The notes under the pieces were generated by a model that was not told the DNA's origin, ran no database searches, and saw nothing but the letters and a program-made list of their open reading frames with translations. The position numbers and the translations under genes are program-made. Shown here piece by piece: positions 25,831-35,101 of a stretch of DNA of 64,000 bases (position 1 is the stretch's first letter; each line of letters begins with the position of its first letter). The DNA is from Dongia_A sp035695765 (lineage in GTDB: Bacteria > Pseudomonadota > Alphaproteobacteria > Dongiales > Dongiaceae): the NCBI GenBank assembly GCA_035695765.1, contig DASRRI010000027.1, positions 1 to 64,000 of the forward strand, read 5' to 3'.

Positions 25831-25884
25831 GGACCGCGCGGATCGGCTGCCCGATCCTTCCCTTGCTTCTCATGATGAACCGCT

Positions 25885-27312
25885 TCAGTAGGCGCCGAGA
25901 TAGACTTCGGCGCGCCGGTTGGCCGCCTCGCCGCTTGGCATCTCTTCCGAATAGAGCGGCTGCGAATCCCCAGCTGCTGCGGTCTGGATCGCCTCGCCCG
26001 GCACGCCGTATTTCATCAGCTGGCGCGCCACGGCTTGGGCGCGCGCTTCGGAGACGCGCTGATTGGCCTGCTGATGACGGGAATGATCCATCGTGCCGGT
26101 ATGCATGCTGGCATGGCCGACGACATGGACCACCCCGCCATTGGCGCGCTGCATGTCGGCGATCTGCTTCAGCACGTCGCGGTCATCGGACGACAGCTTG
26201 GAAGAGCCCTCGCGGAAATAGATGAGGCCGACTGGCTGGCCGCCATAGACCGGCTGCTGCCCATAGCTCGCCTCAGTCGGCACCATCATGGCCGACTGAC
26301 CGGCCGGCGCGCCATCGTTCGCGCCGCCATAGTTTGTCGGCGGGCTGGCATAGGGAGAGTGATACATCGCCTGCGCGGGATTGTAGGCCTGATAGGGCGG
26401 CAAGACCGGCTGCGGGAAGTTGACGCCATAGGCCTCCGGCGCCAAGGCAGCATAGTTCGGGCCGTAAGCGTTAGCCGGCGCCTGTGGCTGCCGCGTTGCG
26501 CCGAGCGATGACGTCTGCACGCTGCCCGGCGCCAAGGCGAGCTGGGCTTCCGGCTGGAACGGCTGCGAACCTTCCTGCGGGCTCTCGGTCGGCATCACTG
26601 GCTGTTGCTGCGGTTGGGCAGCCATCGGCGCAACCGGCACCGCCTGAACGCCACTGTTGTCGGGCTGCGCTGTCGTGCCTTGAATCGTCTGACCTTGATC
26701 TGCCTGAGCTTGTGGCGCGGCGGGCGCCGGAGCGGCTTGCTCTTCCTGCGGCGCTGGCGGTACATTGGCAGCCTGTGCGGCTTCCGTTTCCTGCGGCGCT
26801 GGCTCCATCGGCTCGGGCACCTTCACGTCTGGAGTCGCAATCGGCTCGGCCGCGGCCGTTTCCTCCGGTGCTGGTGCTGGTTCCGGCGCAGGTTGTGCAG
26901 GCTTGGGGGCACTCGACGCGTCCGATGTCTGGGTCTTCTCTCCAGCCTCGGGGATCGGCGCCAGCTTTTCTTGCGGCTTGGGTTCCGGCGGTGGCGGCGG
27001 CGCCGGCGGCTGGGCTGACGAGCTCGGTCCGCCCACCAGAGGCTCGCCGTATTGCGTGCCGCCCTGCGCGCCGGATAGTCCCTCCGGCGCCTTGCTCAGA
27101 TCCTGGATCGTGGAGCTTGGCCGCTGATTCGGCACCGTATTGATGTCGGGGAAGGTACCCCCCGATCCCGTATCGGTGTTGACCTGGGTGCCGCCGCCCG
27201 GCGCGCTCACCGTGGTCTTTGGCACATCGCTGTCGGACGAACAGCCAGCGAGCAGAAGCCCGGCAGCGACAGCAGCGGCGCCAAGGCCGCGCGATGGCAA
27301 TGAAACGATCAT
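25885..27312 (-). CDS. OmpA-family lipoprotein with a long Pro/Ala/Gln-rich linker
   Basis: Start ATG 27312 gives a 475-residue lipoprotein precursor, MIVSLPSRGLGAAAVAAGLLLAGC-SS, with a lipobox cysteine at about residue 24. An extended low-complexity region rich in Pro, Ala, Glu and Gln follows (about residues 35-340). The C-terminal OmpA domain reads IYFREGSSKLSSDDRDVLKQI, VHVVGHASMHTG, and NQRVSEARAQAVARQLMKYG with NRRAEVYLGAY, which should bind peptidoglycan. The linker could span the periplasm between outer membrane and wall. A frame extending to 27381 adds residues ahead of the signal peptide and is less likely. Confidence 0.85.
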   Translation of the reverse strand: MIVSLPSRGLGAAAVAAGLLLAGCSSDSDVPKTTVSAPGGGTQVNTDTGSGGTFPDINTVPNQRPSSTIQDLSKAPEGLSGAQGGTQYGEPLVGGPSSSAQPPAPPPPPEPKPQEKLAPIPEAGEKTQTSDASSAPKPAQPAPEPAPAPEETAAAEPIATPDVKVPEPMEPAPQETEAAQAANVPPAPQEEQAAPAPAAPQAQADQGQTIQGTTAQPDNSGVQAVPVAPMAAQPQQQPVMPTESPQEGSQPFQPEAQLALAPGSVQTSSLGATRQPQAPANAYGPNYAALAPEAYGVNFPQPVLPPYQAYNPAQAMYHSPYASPPTNYGGANDGAPAGQSAMMVPTEASYGQQPVYGGQPVGLIYFREGSSKLSSDDRDVLKQIADMQRANGGVVHVVGHASMHTGTMDHSRHQQANQRVSEARAQAVARQLMKYGVPGEAIQTAAAGDSQPLYSEEMPSGEAANRRAEVYLGAY

Positions 27313-27501
27313 GAAGTCAGCATCCCCTCTCTGCTGGACACCATGGCCGAGCGCGATACGCTTGTCATTTGCGACCGCCATTCAACGACTTAGTGCCGAA
27401 TCTTGAGCGTGCGCTACTATAGCAAAGATCGGCGGGCGTCGATTGCCAAAATCGAAGTCAGGCAAGGCTTTGAAAAAACAATAGAAATTCTGTGAGGACG
27501 C

Positions 27502-29319
27502 ATGGGTGATCAAACCGGGGGAAACGGCCACATGGATCCGGCGGCCTGGTCGCAGGCCATGGCGCGGATCGCCGAGCAATCGCAGCGCCTGGTAGCCGAA
27601 TTCGTCCAGCGTAATCAGTTCCAGAACGCGTCCGGGGCGAATTCGGGCGGCATGGACCCGATGGCGATCGGCCGTGCCTTCGTGGAGATGACGACGCGCC
27701 TGATGAGCGATCCCGCCAAGCTGATGGAGGCGCAGTTCTCGCTCTGGCAGGATTACATGAACCTCTGGCAATCGACTGCCAAACGCATGATGGGCCAGGA
27801 GGCAGACCCCGTCATCGCGCCGGCGAAGGATGATCGCCGTTTCAAGGACGCTGCCTGGCAGGACAACCAGGTATTCGATTTCGTCAAGCAATCCTATCTG
27901 CTGACCGCGCGCTGGCTGCAATCGACGGTGCAGAACGTCGAGGGGCTGGACGACAAGACGTCGCGAAAGATCGATTTCTACACGCGCCAGTTCGTCGATG
28001 CGATGGCGCCGAGCAATTTCGTCATGACCAACCCCGAAGTGCTGCGCGCCACCATGGAGAGCCGTGGCGAGAATCTGGTGAAGGGGCTGCAGAACCTGCT
28101 CGACGATCTGGAACGCGGCAAGGGCCAGCTGAAGATCCGCATGACCGATCTCGAAGCCTTCGAGACCGGCAAGAACATCGCCGTCACGCCCGGCAAGGTC
28201 GTCTATCAGAACGACCTCATCCAGCTCATTCAGTACACGCCCACCACCAAGGACGTCGCGAAGCGGCCGCTGCTGGTCATTCCGCCCTGGATCAACAAAT
28301 ACTACATCCTCGACCTCAAGCCGGCGAATTCCTTCGTCAAATGGGCGGTGGACCAGGGCCACACTGTGTTCGTGATCTCCTGGGTCAATCCTGACGAGAA
28401 GTTGGCCGCCAAGACATTCTCCGACTATCTGCAGGAAGGCCCGCTCGCCGCGCTCGATGCGATCGAGAAGGCGACTGGCGAAAAGACCGCCAATGTCGTC
28501 GGCTATTGCCTCGGCGGCACGTTGCTGGCCTGCCTGCTCGCCTATCTCGCCGCCAAGGGCGATGCTGATCGCATCGCGAGCGCGACGTTCCTGACGACCC
28601 TGGTTGATTTCAAGGAAGCGGGCGAGCTCACCGTCTTCATCGATGAGGAGCAACTGGCGGCGCTCGAGGAGAAGATGAACGAGCGCGGCTATCTCGAGGG
28701 CGCGGAGATGGCGAACACCTTCAACATGCTGCGCGCCAACGACCTGATCTGGTCGTTCGTGATCAACAACTACCTGCTGGGCAAGGAGCCGTTCCCCTTC
28801 GATCTGCTCTACTGGAACTCGGATTCGACCCGCATGCCCGCGGCCATGCACAGTTTCTATCTGCGCAACATGTACCAGAACAACCTGCTGAGCAGGCCGG
28901 GCGGGATCGAGCTCGATGACGTCCCAATCGACCTCACCAAGATCAAGACGCCGAGTTTCATCCTCTCGACCCGGGAGGACCACATCGCACCGTGGAAAGC
29001 GACCTATGTCGCGACCCAGCTTTATTCGGGACCGGTGCGCTTCGTGCTCGCGGCCTCGGGACATATCGCCGGCGTGGTCAACCCGCCGGCCGCCAACAAA
29101 TACAATCACTGGACCAACACCAAGGCCAAGAAGCACCCGAAGAATCCGGACGAGTGGCTGGCGAGCGCCGAGGCCAAGCCCGGCTCCTGGTGGCCGGAAT
29201 GGCAGCAGTGGATCGCGGAGTTCGACGACGGCAAGGTCGCAGCGCGCGAACCCGGCGCAGGTAGGTTGAATGCGATCGAAGACGCGCCCGGCTCCTATGT
29301 CCGGGTGCAGGCGCAGTAG
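27502..29319 (+). CDS. phaC: Class I poly(3-hydroxyalkanoate) synthase
   Basis: The 605-residue protein has a PhaC N-terminal domain and an alpha/beta-hydrolase-like catalytic domain. The lipase-like box is GYCLGGT with Cys336 as nucleophile; LLVIPPWINKYYILDL precedes it, and the catalytic His lies in LAASGHIAGVVNPP. The enzyme polymerises (R)-3-hydroxyacyl-CoA into storage granules. A GAGG site precedes ATG 27502. It stands alone, divergent from the OmpA lipoprotein and convergent with the histidine kinase; no phaA, phaB or phaR is nearby. Confidence 0.96.
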   Translation: MGDQTGGNGHMDPAAWSQAMARIAEQSQRLVAEFVQRNQFQNASGANSGGMDPMAIGRAFVEMTTRLMSDPAKLMEAQFSLWQDYMNLWQSTAKRMMGQEADPVIAPAKDDRRFKDAAWQDNQVFDFVKQSYLLTARWLQSTVQNVEGLDDKTSRKIDFYTRQFVDAMAPSNFVMTNPEVLRATMESRGENLVKGLQNLLDDLERGKGQLKIRMTDLEAFETGKNIAVTPGKVVYQNDLIQLIQYTPTTKDVAKRPLLVIPPWINKYYILDLKPANSFVKWAVDQGHTVFVISWVNPDEKLAAKTFSDYLQEGPLAALDAIEKATGEKTANVVGYCLGGTLLACLLAYLAAKGDADRIASATFLTTLVDFKEAGELTVFIDEEQLAALEEKMNERGYLEGAEMANTFNMLRANDLIWSFVINNYLLGKEPFPFDLLYWNSDSTRMPAAMHSFYLRNMYQNNLLSRPGGIELDDVPIDLTKIKTPSFILSTREDHIAPWKATYVATQLYSGPVRFVLAASGHIAGVVNPPAANKYNHWTNTKAKKHPKNPDEWLASAEAKPGSWWPEWQQWIAEFDDGKVAAREPGAGRLNAIEDAPGSYVRVQAQ

Positions 29320-29328
29320 ATATAGAGC

Positions 29329-30693
29329 TCAATCCGCTGCGGGAAGATCCAACTCCACCTTCAGTCCGCCGAGTGTCGACTGACCGAGTTTCAGGCTGCC
29401 GCCGTACAGCGTGGCAAGATCCAGTGCGATCGTAAGACCAAGGCCGCTGCCCGGCTTGCGCTCATCCAGCCGCCCGCCGCGCTGCAAGGCCACCGCTCGC
29501 TGGTCCGCCGCGATACCAGGGCCATCATCGCCGATCTCGACCTTCAGCCGGTCGCCTGTGCGCCTCGCCGCGATCCGCACTCTGCCGGCCGCCCATTTGC
29601 ACGCATTGTCCAGGAGGTTGCCCAGCAGCTCGCTCAGGTCCTGCGCCTCGCCCGCGAACCACAGGGGCCGGCCGGCGACCGCGACTTCGATCTCGATGTC
29701 GCGATCGCTCATGTGTGGCAAGGTGCGTGCGAGGGCATCGATTGCATTGGCCGCGTCCGCCCTGACGCCGAGCAGCCGGGCGCCGCCCGCTGCCTGCGCC
29801 CGTGCGAGATGATGCTGCACCGCGTCAGTCATAGCGGTGATCTGTTCCAAGGCCAACTTGCGGTCCGGTGCCTCTTCGTTTTCCAGCTCGTTGCGCAGGA
29901 CCGCGAGCGGCGTCTTCAGCGCATGCGCCAGGTCGCCGGCCTGGCCACGCGCGCGCTCGATCAGGCTGCCGTGATGATCGAGCAGCGCGTTCAGCTCCCG
30001 GGCCAGGGGCGCGATCTCGGTTGGCGTGTCGCCCGACAATCGGTGGAGGCTGCCGGTGCGGATGGCGGCCAGTGCCGTCTTGATCCCGTCGAGGGGCCGC
30101 AATCCAACCCGCACCTGAAGCACCAGCGCGGAGACCAAGCCGATGCCAAGGAATGACAGCGCGATCGCCAGGATCCGCGAGAACTGTTTTGCCGCAGCCA
30201 GCGCCGGCTCGAGATCGGCTGCGACGGAGAACGTGACGGGTACGGCCGGCGTCTGGAATTGAAGGGTCCGCTGAGCCAGGCGCAGCCGTTCCGAACGGGG
30301 CCCAGGGATTTCGCGCAGCTTGATCTCGCCCAGCGCGGTGCCGGCAGCCGGGCCGGGCAGGCGCGCGTCCCACAGCGAGCGGGACCGGATCGGCGGCGCG
30401 CCTTCAGCTTCGATCTGCCAATACTGGCCCGACAGCTGCCGCTCGTATTTCGGCACGTCCGGGGCGCGCTTAAGAGCGATGGTGCCGTCGGGCGCGGTCT
30501 CCAGACCGGCGGCAAGATCATCCAGGCGGTCGACGAGATCGGCATCGACCCCGCGCCTCAGATGCAGGTCGAACAAGGTGGTGAGGAGGACATACGCGGC
30601 CAGCAGGGTCGCACCGGCCAGGAGCGACGCACCAACGATCAACCGGAAAGTCAGCGACTTTCGGTCGGGCAGAAAAGTTCGGATGCGCCCCAA
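29329..30693 (-). CDS. Sensor histidine kinase (PhoQ-like)
   Basis: The 454-residue protein probably begins at TTG 30693, one base after the response-regulator stop. It has two membrane helices (about residues 15-40 and 172-193) around a periplasmic domain, a HAMP-like region, the phosphoacceptor His257 in DLAHALKTPLAVL, the N-box LLGNLLDNACKWA, and ATP-binding IGDDGPGIA and GSGLGLTIALDLA. The DLAHALKTP form is typical of PhoQ-like kinases. It should phosphorylate the regulator encoded just upstream. The signal is unknown; adjacent PepSY-like proteins may modulate it. Confidence 0.93.
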   Translation of the reverse strand: MGRIRTFLPDRKSLTFRLIVGASLLAGATLLAAYVLLTTLFDLHLRRGVDADLVDRLDDLAAGLETAPDGTIALKRAPDVPKYERQLSGQYWQIEAEGAPPIRSRSLWDARLPGPAAGTALGEIKLREIPGPRSERLRLAQRTLQFQTPAVPVTFSVAADLEPALAAAKQFSRILAIALSFLGIGLVSALVLQVRVGLRPLDGIKTALAAIRTGSLHRLSGDTPTEIAPLARELNALLDHHGSLIERARGQAGDLAHALKTPLAVLRNELENEEAPDRKLALEQITAMTDAVQHHLARAQAAGGARLLGVRADAANAIDALARTLPHMSDRDIEIEVAVAGRPLWFAGEAQDLSELLGNLLDNACKWAAGRVRIAARRTGDRLKVEIGDDGPGIAADQRAVALQRGGRLDERKPGSGLGLTIALDLATLYGGSLKLGQSTLGGLKVELDLPAAD

Positions 30694-30694
30694 G

Positions 30695-31417
30695 TCAGCT
30701 GGTCCCGATCACGTCGCGCCCAGAACCGGTTCCTTCCGGGCCGGTTCCTTGCGGGCCCTCTCCTTGTGGCATGCGATAACCCTGTCCGCGGATCGTCTCG
30801 ATGGCGTCAGCGCCAAGCTTCAACCGCAGGCGCCGGACGAAGACTTCGACAGTGTTGGAATCACGGTCGAAGTCCTGCGCATAGATATGCTCGATGATCT
30901 CGCTGCGTCCGACGATCTGGCCGGCGCGGTGCATCAGGAATTGCAGCAGCCGCTGCTCAAACGTGGTCAGGATAATCGGTACCCCATCGCGCGTGACGGT
31001 TCCCGACCTTGTGTCGAACTTGATGGGGCCGCTGGTCAGCACCGGATCGGCGCGGCCGGCGCTGCGCCGGATGAGCGCGCGCACCCGCGCCAGAAGCTCC
31101 GCCATGTGAAACGGCTTCGCAAGATAATCGTCGGCCCCGGCATCGATGCCCGCGACCTTGTCCGACCACAGGTCGCGTGCCGTCAGGATCAGCACCGGCA
31201 TCGCGCGCCCGGCGTCGCGCCACTTGCGCAGCACCTCGATGCCATTCATTGCAGGCAAGCCAAGATCGAGAACGACGGCGTCGAAATCCGAGGTCTCGCC
31301 GAGGAAATGGCCCTGCTCGCCGTCCAAAGCGGATTCGACGACATAGCCCGCGCTGTCAAGCGCGCTGCCAAGCTGACGATTCAAATTGGGATCGTCTTCG
31401 ATCACCAGAACGCGCAT
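30695..31417 (-). CDS. OmpR/PhoP-family response regulator
   Basis: From ATG 31417 the protein has 240 residues. The receiver domain carries MRVLVIEDDP, phospho-acceptor Asp51 in VVLDLGLPAMNG, and Lys101 in DDYLAKPFHM. The C-terminal winged helix includes LTTFEQRLLQFLMHRAGQIVGRSEI and SNTVEVFVRRLRLKLG with a GQGYRM end. A TTG six bases upstream is an alternative. A Gly-rich tail after the DNA-binding domain is unusual but short. It is co-transcribed with the kinase and lies 19 bp after the first PepSY-like gene. Confidence 0.94.
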   Translation of the reverse strand: MRVLVIEDDPNLNRQLGSALDSAGYVVESALDGEQGHFLGETSDFDAVVLDLGLPAMNGIEVLRKWRDAGRAMPVLILTARDLWSDKVAGIDAGADDYLAKPFHMAELLARVRALIRRSAGRADPVLTSGPIKFDTRSGTVTRDGVPIILTTFEQRLLQFLMHRAGQIVGRSEIIEHIYAQDFDRDSNTVEVFVRRLRLKLGADAIETIRGQGYRMPQGEGPQGTGPEGTGSGRDVIGTS

Positions 31418-31436
31418 CTTCAACTACTCGGCTTTA

Positions 31437-32018
31437 TTATTCGGCCGGTTGACCATCCAGGGAACGGAGGGCAAGCGTAGCGGCATCATAGCGCGCTTTC
31501 CGTACATGCCCATCCTGGGTCACGATCCGCAGATCATACGCCCATCCCAGGCGCTTGCTACCGACCAATTTCGCGTCGATCACCTCGCCCGCGAACTGCT
31601 CTTCAGCCAGCTTATAGACGTCCTCGAGAGGACGGATGACGCCTGCCTCGCGCAGGCCGAGCGCGGAATTGGCATCCTCTACCTCGGTCTCGGTCGTGGT
31701 GCCGTCGTCGGCCGAAGCTGAGTTACCTTTGCCATTGCCGCCGGCGTTGCCGTTACCATTGCCACCAGCATTCCCGCCGCCGTTACCACCGCCATTGCCG
31801 CCGCCGTTTCCGCCCCCATGGCCGCCACCGTTGCCACCGCCGTTACCGCCACCATTCCCGCCGCCGTGGCCGCCACCATTGCCATTACCGTTGCCGGCAA
31901 AGGCGGAGTGGCTCCACAAGACGCTGATAACGGCTTCGCTGGCGAACAGGCCGAGAACAAGCACCGCAGCAAGCGCCGCTCGTCGGTACCCTACCCTGTT
32001 TGGGCAGCCAATGGTCAC
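31437..32018 (-). CDS. Secreted Gly/Asn-rich PepSY-like protein (copy 1)
   Basis: GTG at 32016-32018, with AAAGGG upstream, gives 193 residues and aligns with the paralog at 32305-33006; an ATG frame to 32111 would add 31 residues. A signal or anchor helix (AALAAVLVLGLFASEAVISVLW) is followed by about 50 residues of GGGN/GGGH repeats, then a PepSY-like C-terminal domain: DVYKLAEEQFAGEVIDAKLVG, WAYDLRIVTQDGHVRKARYDAATLALRSLDGQ. PepSY domains act as periplasmic inhibitors or sensors. It lies 19 bp upstream of the two-component genes and is probably co-expressed with them. Confidence 0.72.
   Translation of the reverse strand: MTIGCPNRVGYRRAALAAVLVLGLFASEAVISVLWSHSAFAGNGNGNGGGHGGGNGGGNGGGNGGGHGGGNGGGNGGGNGGGNAGGNGNGNAGGNGKGNSASADDGTTTETEVEDANSALGLREAGVIRPLEDVYKLAEEQFAGEVIDAKLVGSKRLGWAYDLRIVTQDGHVRKARYDAATLALRSLDGQPAE
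31731..31895. repeat. Coding GGN/GGH minisatellite in PepSY-like copy 1
   Basis: About 165 bp of degenerate 12-bp units (CCGCCATTGCCG-like on the plus strand) encode GGGN and GGGH repeats on the minus strand. The period of four codons keeps the frame, so unit gain or loss would alter linker length without frameshift. Confidence 0.75.
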
Positions 32019-32304
32019 GTGCAAACCCTTTCCGGTTCGCTCCTTTACTACCCTCGCAAAGCTGAACGCGCTATGAACTGAGTTTAATGAGCTACCATCA
32101 TTTGGCGTCACTTCGTCTTTTATCGGCAGATGGTCCTGATGAAGGATTCGAAGGGATCAAAATTAGATAATTATACCTATAATATCCAGGAACATTAGCC
32201 TCCAAAGAGCCGGACAACGCCGAAGTCGGCCGCTGCCTTTCATTGGCTCGGACCGATGATAGATGGCCAGAAATGCTTTCGAAACCCGGAAATGCGGGCT
32301 TTGC

Positions 32305-33006
32305 CTACTCAATAGGCCGCCCGTCCAGGGAGCGCAGAGCCAGCGTGGCCGCATCATAACGTGCTTCGCGCACGTGGCCGTCCTGGGTCACGACTCTCAA
32401 ATCATAGGTCCAGCCTTGGCGCGCTGTGCCGACGAGCTTGGCATCGATCACCTCGCCGCCGAGCTGCTGTTCCGCCACCTTGTAGACGTCGCCGAGTGAA
32501 CGAATTCGACCGGTCTCGCGCAGGCTCATCGCTGAATTCGGATCCGTGATTTCCGTCTCCGGAAGGGCTCCATTATGCGACGACGCTGCGGTAGCCCCGC
32601 CCCTTCCGAGACCGCCCCCGCTACCGCCACTTCCGCTACCACCGCCGTTGCCGTTGCCGTTTCCGCCTCCCCCACCACTGCCTCCGCCACCGTCGCCGCC
32701 CGCTCCGCCATTGCCACCGCCGCTACCTCCCCCGTGACCGCCGCCTCCCCCGTTGCCGCCTCCGCCGTTGCCGTTCCCCCCGCCATTGCCACCACCACCG
32801 CCACCGTTCCCCCCGCCGTTTCCGCCGCCGTTGCCACCTCCATTCCCGCCGCCATTGCCGCCGTTCTTGGCAAAGGCGGGCGCGCTCCAGAACGTGCTGA
32901 CAACGATTTCGCTCGCGAACAGCCCGGCAATCAACAGCAGCGCGAGGGCTACTCTGCGATATTGCTTCTTGCTGCAGCCATTGCGCGCGGTTGCGAAAAG
33001 ACCCAT
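32305..33006 (-). CDS. Secreted Gly/Asn-rich PepSY-like protein (copy 2)
   Basis: The 233-residue protein starts MGLFATARNGCSKKQYRRVALALLLIAGLFASEIVV, a signal or anchor helix, then about 85 residues made almost entirely of Gly with Asn, Ser, His and Asp, then a PepSY-like domain: GDVYKVAEQQLGGEVIDAKLVG, WTYDLRVVTQDGHVREARYDAATLALRSLDGR. The C-terminal domain is nearly identical in pattern to copy 1, but the linker is longer and more varied. The copies are about 190 bp apart, in tandem, and lead into the two-component operon. Recent duplication with linker divergence is the simplest reading. Confidence 0.78.
   Translation of the reverse strand: MGLFATARNGCSKKQYRRVALALLLIAGLFASEIVVSTFWSAPAFAKNGGNGGGNGGGNGGGNGGGNGGGGGGNGGGNGNGGGGNGGGGGHGGGSGGGNGGAGGDGGGGSGGGGGNGNGNGGGSGSGGSGGGLGRGGATAASSHNGALPETEITDPNSAMSLRETGRIRSLGDVYKVAEQQLGGEVIDAKLVGTARQGWTYDLRVVTQDGHVREARYDAATLALRSLDGRPIE
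32610..32872. repeat. Coding Gly-rich low-complexity tract in PepSY-like copy 2
   Basis: Roughly 260 bp of CCGCC-rich short repeats, with irregular 9- and 12-bp units, encode the Gly/Asn/Ser linker on the minus strand. The tract is related in kind to 31731-31895 but longer and less regular. Boundaries are approximate. Confidence 0.7.
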
Positions 33007-33058
33007 TCCGGTTTCGTCCTTCTCCGTCGCCAGAGCGAAGGCGGAACGAGCGCCCGCT

Positions 33059-35101
33059 CTATCTTGCCGGAGCGGTTTGGCGTTGCTCGATCACCTTGTC
33101 GGCGAGCCGGCCCGTCAGCTCCTGCAGATGGTCAAACCGGTAGGCAAAGTTGCCAACACCGTACGTCAATGACCGCAATTCAATGACCAGGTCCTGAAGC
33201 TCCGACTGGGGCATCAGGCATTCGACCACCTCCCAGCCGTCCCAGTCGGGCTTGTTCGCGATCTGCAAAATTTGGCCGCGCCGGCCGGTCACCAGTGAAT
33301 GGACCCGGGAGGTGAGGCTGGCAGGTGCTGAAATCTCGACCGCAAAGATCGGTTCCAGCAGGATCGGATGGCATTTCGGCATCGCCTCCTGCATCGCCAT
33401 GCGCGCGGCTGTCTTGAAGGCTTGGTCCGAACTGTCGACCGAATGATACTGGCCGTCATAGAGGGCAACCGCGACGTCGACCACCGGGAAGCCGAGCGGT
33501 CCGCGGCTCAGATATTCGCGCACTCCCTCCTCGACCGAGCCGATGAATTGCCGGGGCACGGCACCGCCCACGACGCGATCGTGGAATTCGAATCCCTGCC
33601 CACGATCCTGCGGCCAGACCTCGACATGCACGTCGCCGAACTGGCCGTGACCGCCGGACTGGCGCTTGAAGCGCGCATGCTGCTTGACGTTGGCGCGGAT
33701 CGTCTCCTTGTAGCTGACCTGCGGCCGGCGTGCCTTGACCGGAAGGCTATAGCGCAGCCTCAGCCGCTCCAGCGCGACCTGCAGGTGAATGTCACCCTGG
33801 CCGTGCAGCAGCAGCTCATGGGTATCGGCATTGTGGCCGTAGCGCAGCGAGGGATCCTCCTCGGAGAGCTTGGCCAATGCCGCCGTCAGCTTGACCTCGT
33901 CATTGCGGTTCTCGGCATCGACCGACAACGCATAAAGCGGCGCCAGCGGTTCCGGCCACTTGAATCCCTCCGGCGCCTTGCCGCTGAGGGTGAGGACATC
34001 GCCGGTCTTGAGAGCATCCATGCGACCGAGCCCGACCACGTCTCCGGCACTCGCGCTCGCGATCTTGTCGAAGCCGTTGCCTTTCGGTCGCAGCAGCGCG
34101 CCGATGCGCTGCCCGCCGATGGTCTGGCCGTCGGCGATCTGGCCCGATAGCACGCGCGCCAGTGCCACCTTGCCGCTATGGGGTTGATGATAGGTCTTGA
34201 ACACGATGGCGGCAGTGGCCTCGTCCGAAAGCCCGAGCCGAGCGCGCGTGGCGTCCGGACCAGGCACATCGTGGCGCAATGCCTTCAGGAGGCGCCGCAC
34301 GCCGTAATCCTGCTCCGCCGCGCCCATCAGGACAGGCACGATCAAATCGTCCGCCAGATCCTTGCTCAGCTGCTGATAGATCGCCTCCTTGCTCGGGACC
34401 GCATCGTTCAGCAATTGCTCCAGAAGCTGATCGTCGAAATCCGCCAGATGCTCCAGCATCTGCTCGCGTGCCTCCTGCTCGCGCGGCAGCATGTCGTCCG
34501 GCAGCTTCACGAGGTCAGACGGCTGGCCCGGGTGATAGCGATAGGCGCGTTCGCTGACCAGGTCGACATACCCGGCCACCACGTCGCCGCTCTTGCCTTC
34601 TTCGCGGATCGGCACCTGCCGCAATACCAGCGGGCGGGAGGAAACCGCCTGGAGCGCCTCCATCACGTCGCGCACGCGCAGGCCGGAATTGTCCATCTTG
34701 TTGACGAAGAGGACGTGCGGAATCTTGTTGTCGTCGAGAAATTTGAAGATCGGCGCCAAGGTCAGGGCCTTCTCGGTCTGCGGCTCCGCCACCACGATTG
34801 CAACGTCGGCCGCCAGCACTGCATTGCGCATGTCCTGCGACAACTCGACTGCGCCGGGGCAATCCAAGAACGTCCAGCGCTCACCCAGGAACTCTGTCGG
34901 CACGGCGGTCACTTCGACCGACAGGCCGCGGGCGCGTGCCTCCGCCGAGCTGTCGCCCAGCAGGGTCTTTTCCTTGGCATTACCTTTCTTGGAGAGGGCG
35001 CCCGTGACGTGCAGCAGGCTTTCGAGCAGCGACGTCTTGCCGCTGGAATAAGGTCCGACGATGGCGGCGCAACGAGGCGCCGAAGGTGCTCTGCCAGCCA
35101 T
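33059..35101 (-). CDS. EF-G-like translational GTPase
   Basis: The 680-residue protein has a GTPase domain with P-loop GPYSSGKT (residues 16-23), DCPG and NKMD, then domain II, and EF-G domains III-V (QGDIHLQVALERLRLRY, SGGHGQFGDVHVEV, GFPVVDVAVALYDGQYHSVDSSDQAF). This is the EF-G-like paralog group rather than the main fusA product: the G1 motif has GPYSSGKT instead of the usual AHIDAGKTT, and no rpsL/rpsG/tuf neighbours are present. Function in translation, recycling or stress is unproven for this subgroup. Confidence 0.9.
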   Translation of the reverse strand: MAGRAPSAPRCAAIVGPYSSGKTSLLESLLHVTGALSKKGNAKEKTLLGDSSAEARARGLSVEVTAVPTEFLGERWTFLDCPGAVELSQDMRNAVLAADVAIVVAEPQTEKALTLAPIFKFLDDNKIPHVLFVNKMDNSGLRVRDVMEALQAVSSRPLVLRQVPIREEGKSGDVVAGYVDLVSERAYRYHPGQPSDLVKLPDDMLPREQEAREQMLEHLADFDDQLLEQLLNDAVPSKEAIYQQLSKDLADDLIVPVLMGAAEQDYGVRRLLKALRHDVPGPDATRARLGLSDEATAAIVFKTYHQPHSGKVALARVLSGQIADGQTIGGQRIGALLRPKGNGFDKIASASAGDVVGLGRMDALKTGDVLTLSGKAPEGFKWPEPLAPLYALSVDAENRNDEVKLTAALAKLSEEDPSLRYGHNADTHELLLHGQGDIHLQVALERLRLRYSLPVKARRPQVSYKETIRANVKQHARFKRQSGGHGQFGDVHVEVWPQDRGQGFEFHDRVVGGAVPRQFIGSVEEGVREYLSRGPLGFPVVDVAVALYDGQYHSVDSSDQAFKTAARMAMQEAMPKCHPILLEPIFAVEISAPASLTSRVHSLVTGRRGQILQIANKPDWDGWEVVECLMPQSELQDLVIELRSLTYGVGNFAYRFDHLQELTGRLADKVIEQRQTAPAR

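Noticed and set aside
27382..29136. Minus-strand open frame opposite phaC
   Set aside because: No recognisable motif and biased composition; phaC on the plus strand has an intact catalytic site and ribosome-binding site.
31731..32872. CRISPR-like or non-coding tandem repeats
   Set aside because: The repeats are 9-12 bp, contiguous, without unique spacers and in frame within two secreted proteins, so they are coding low-complexity tracts.
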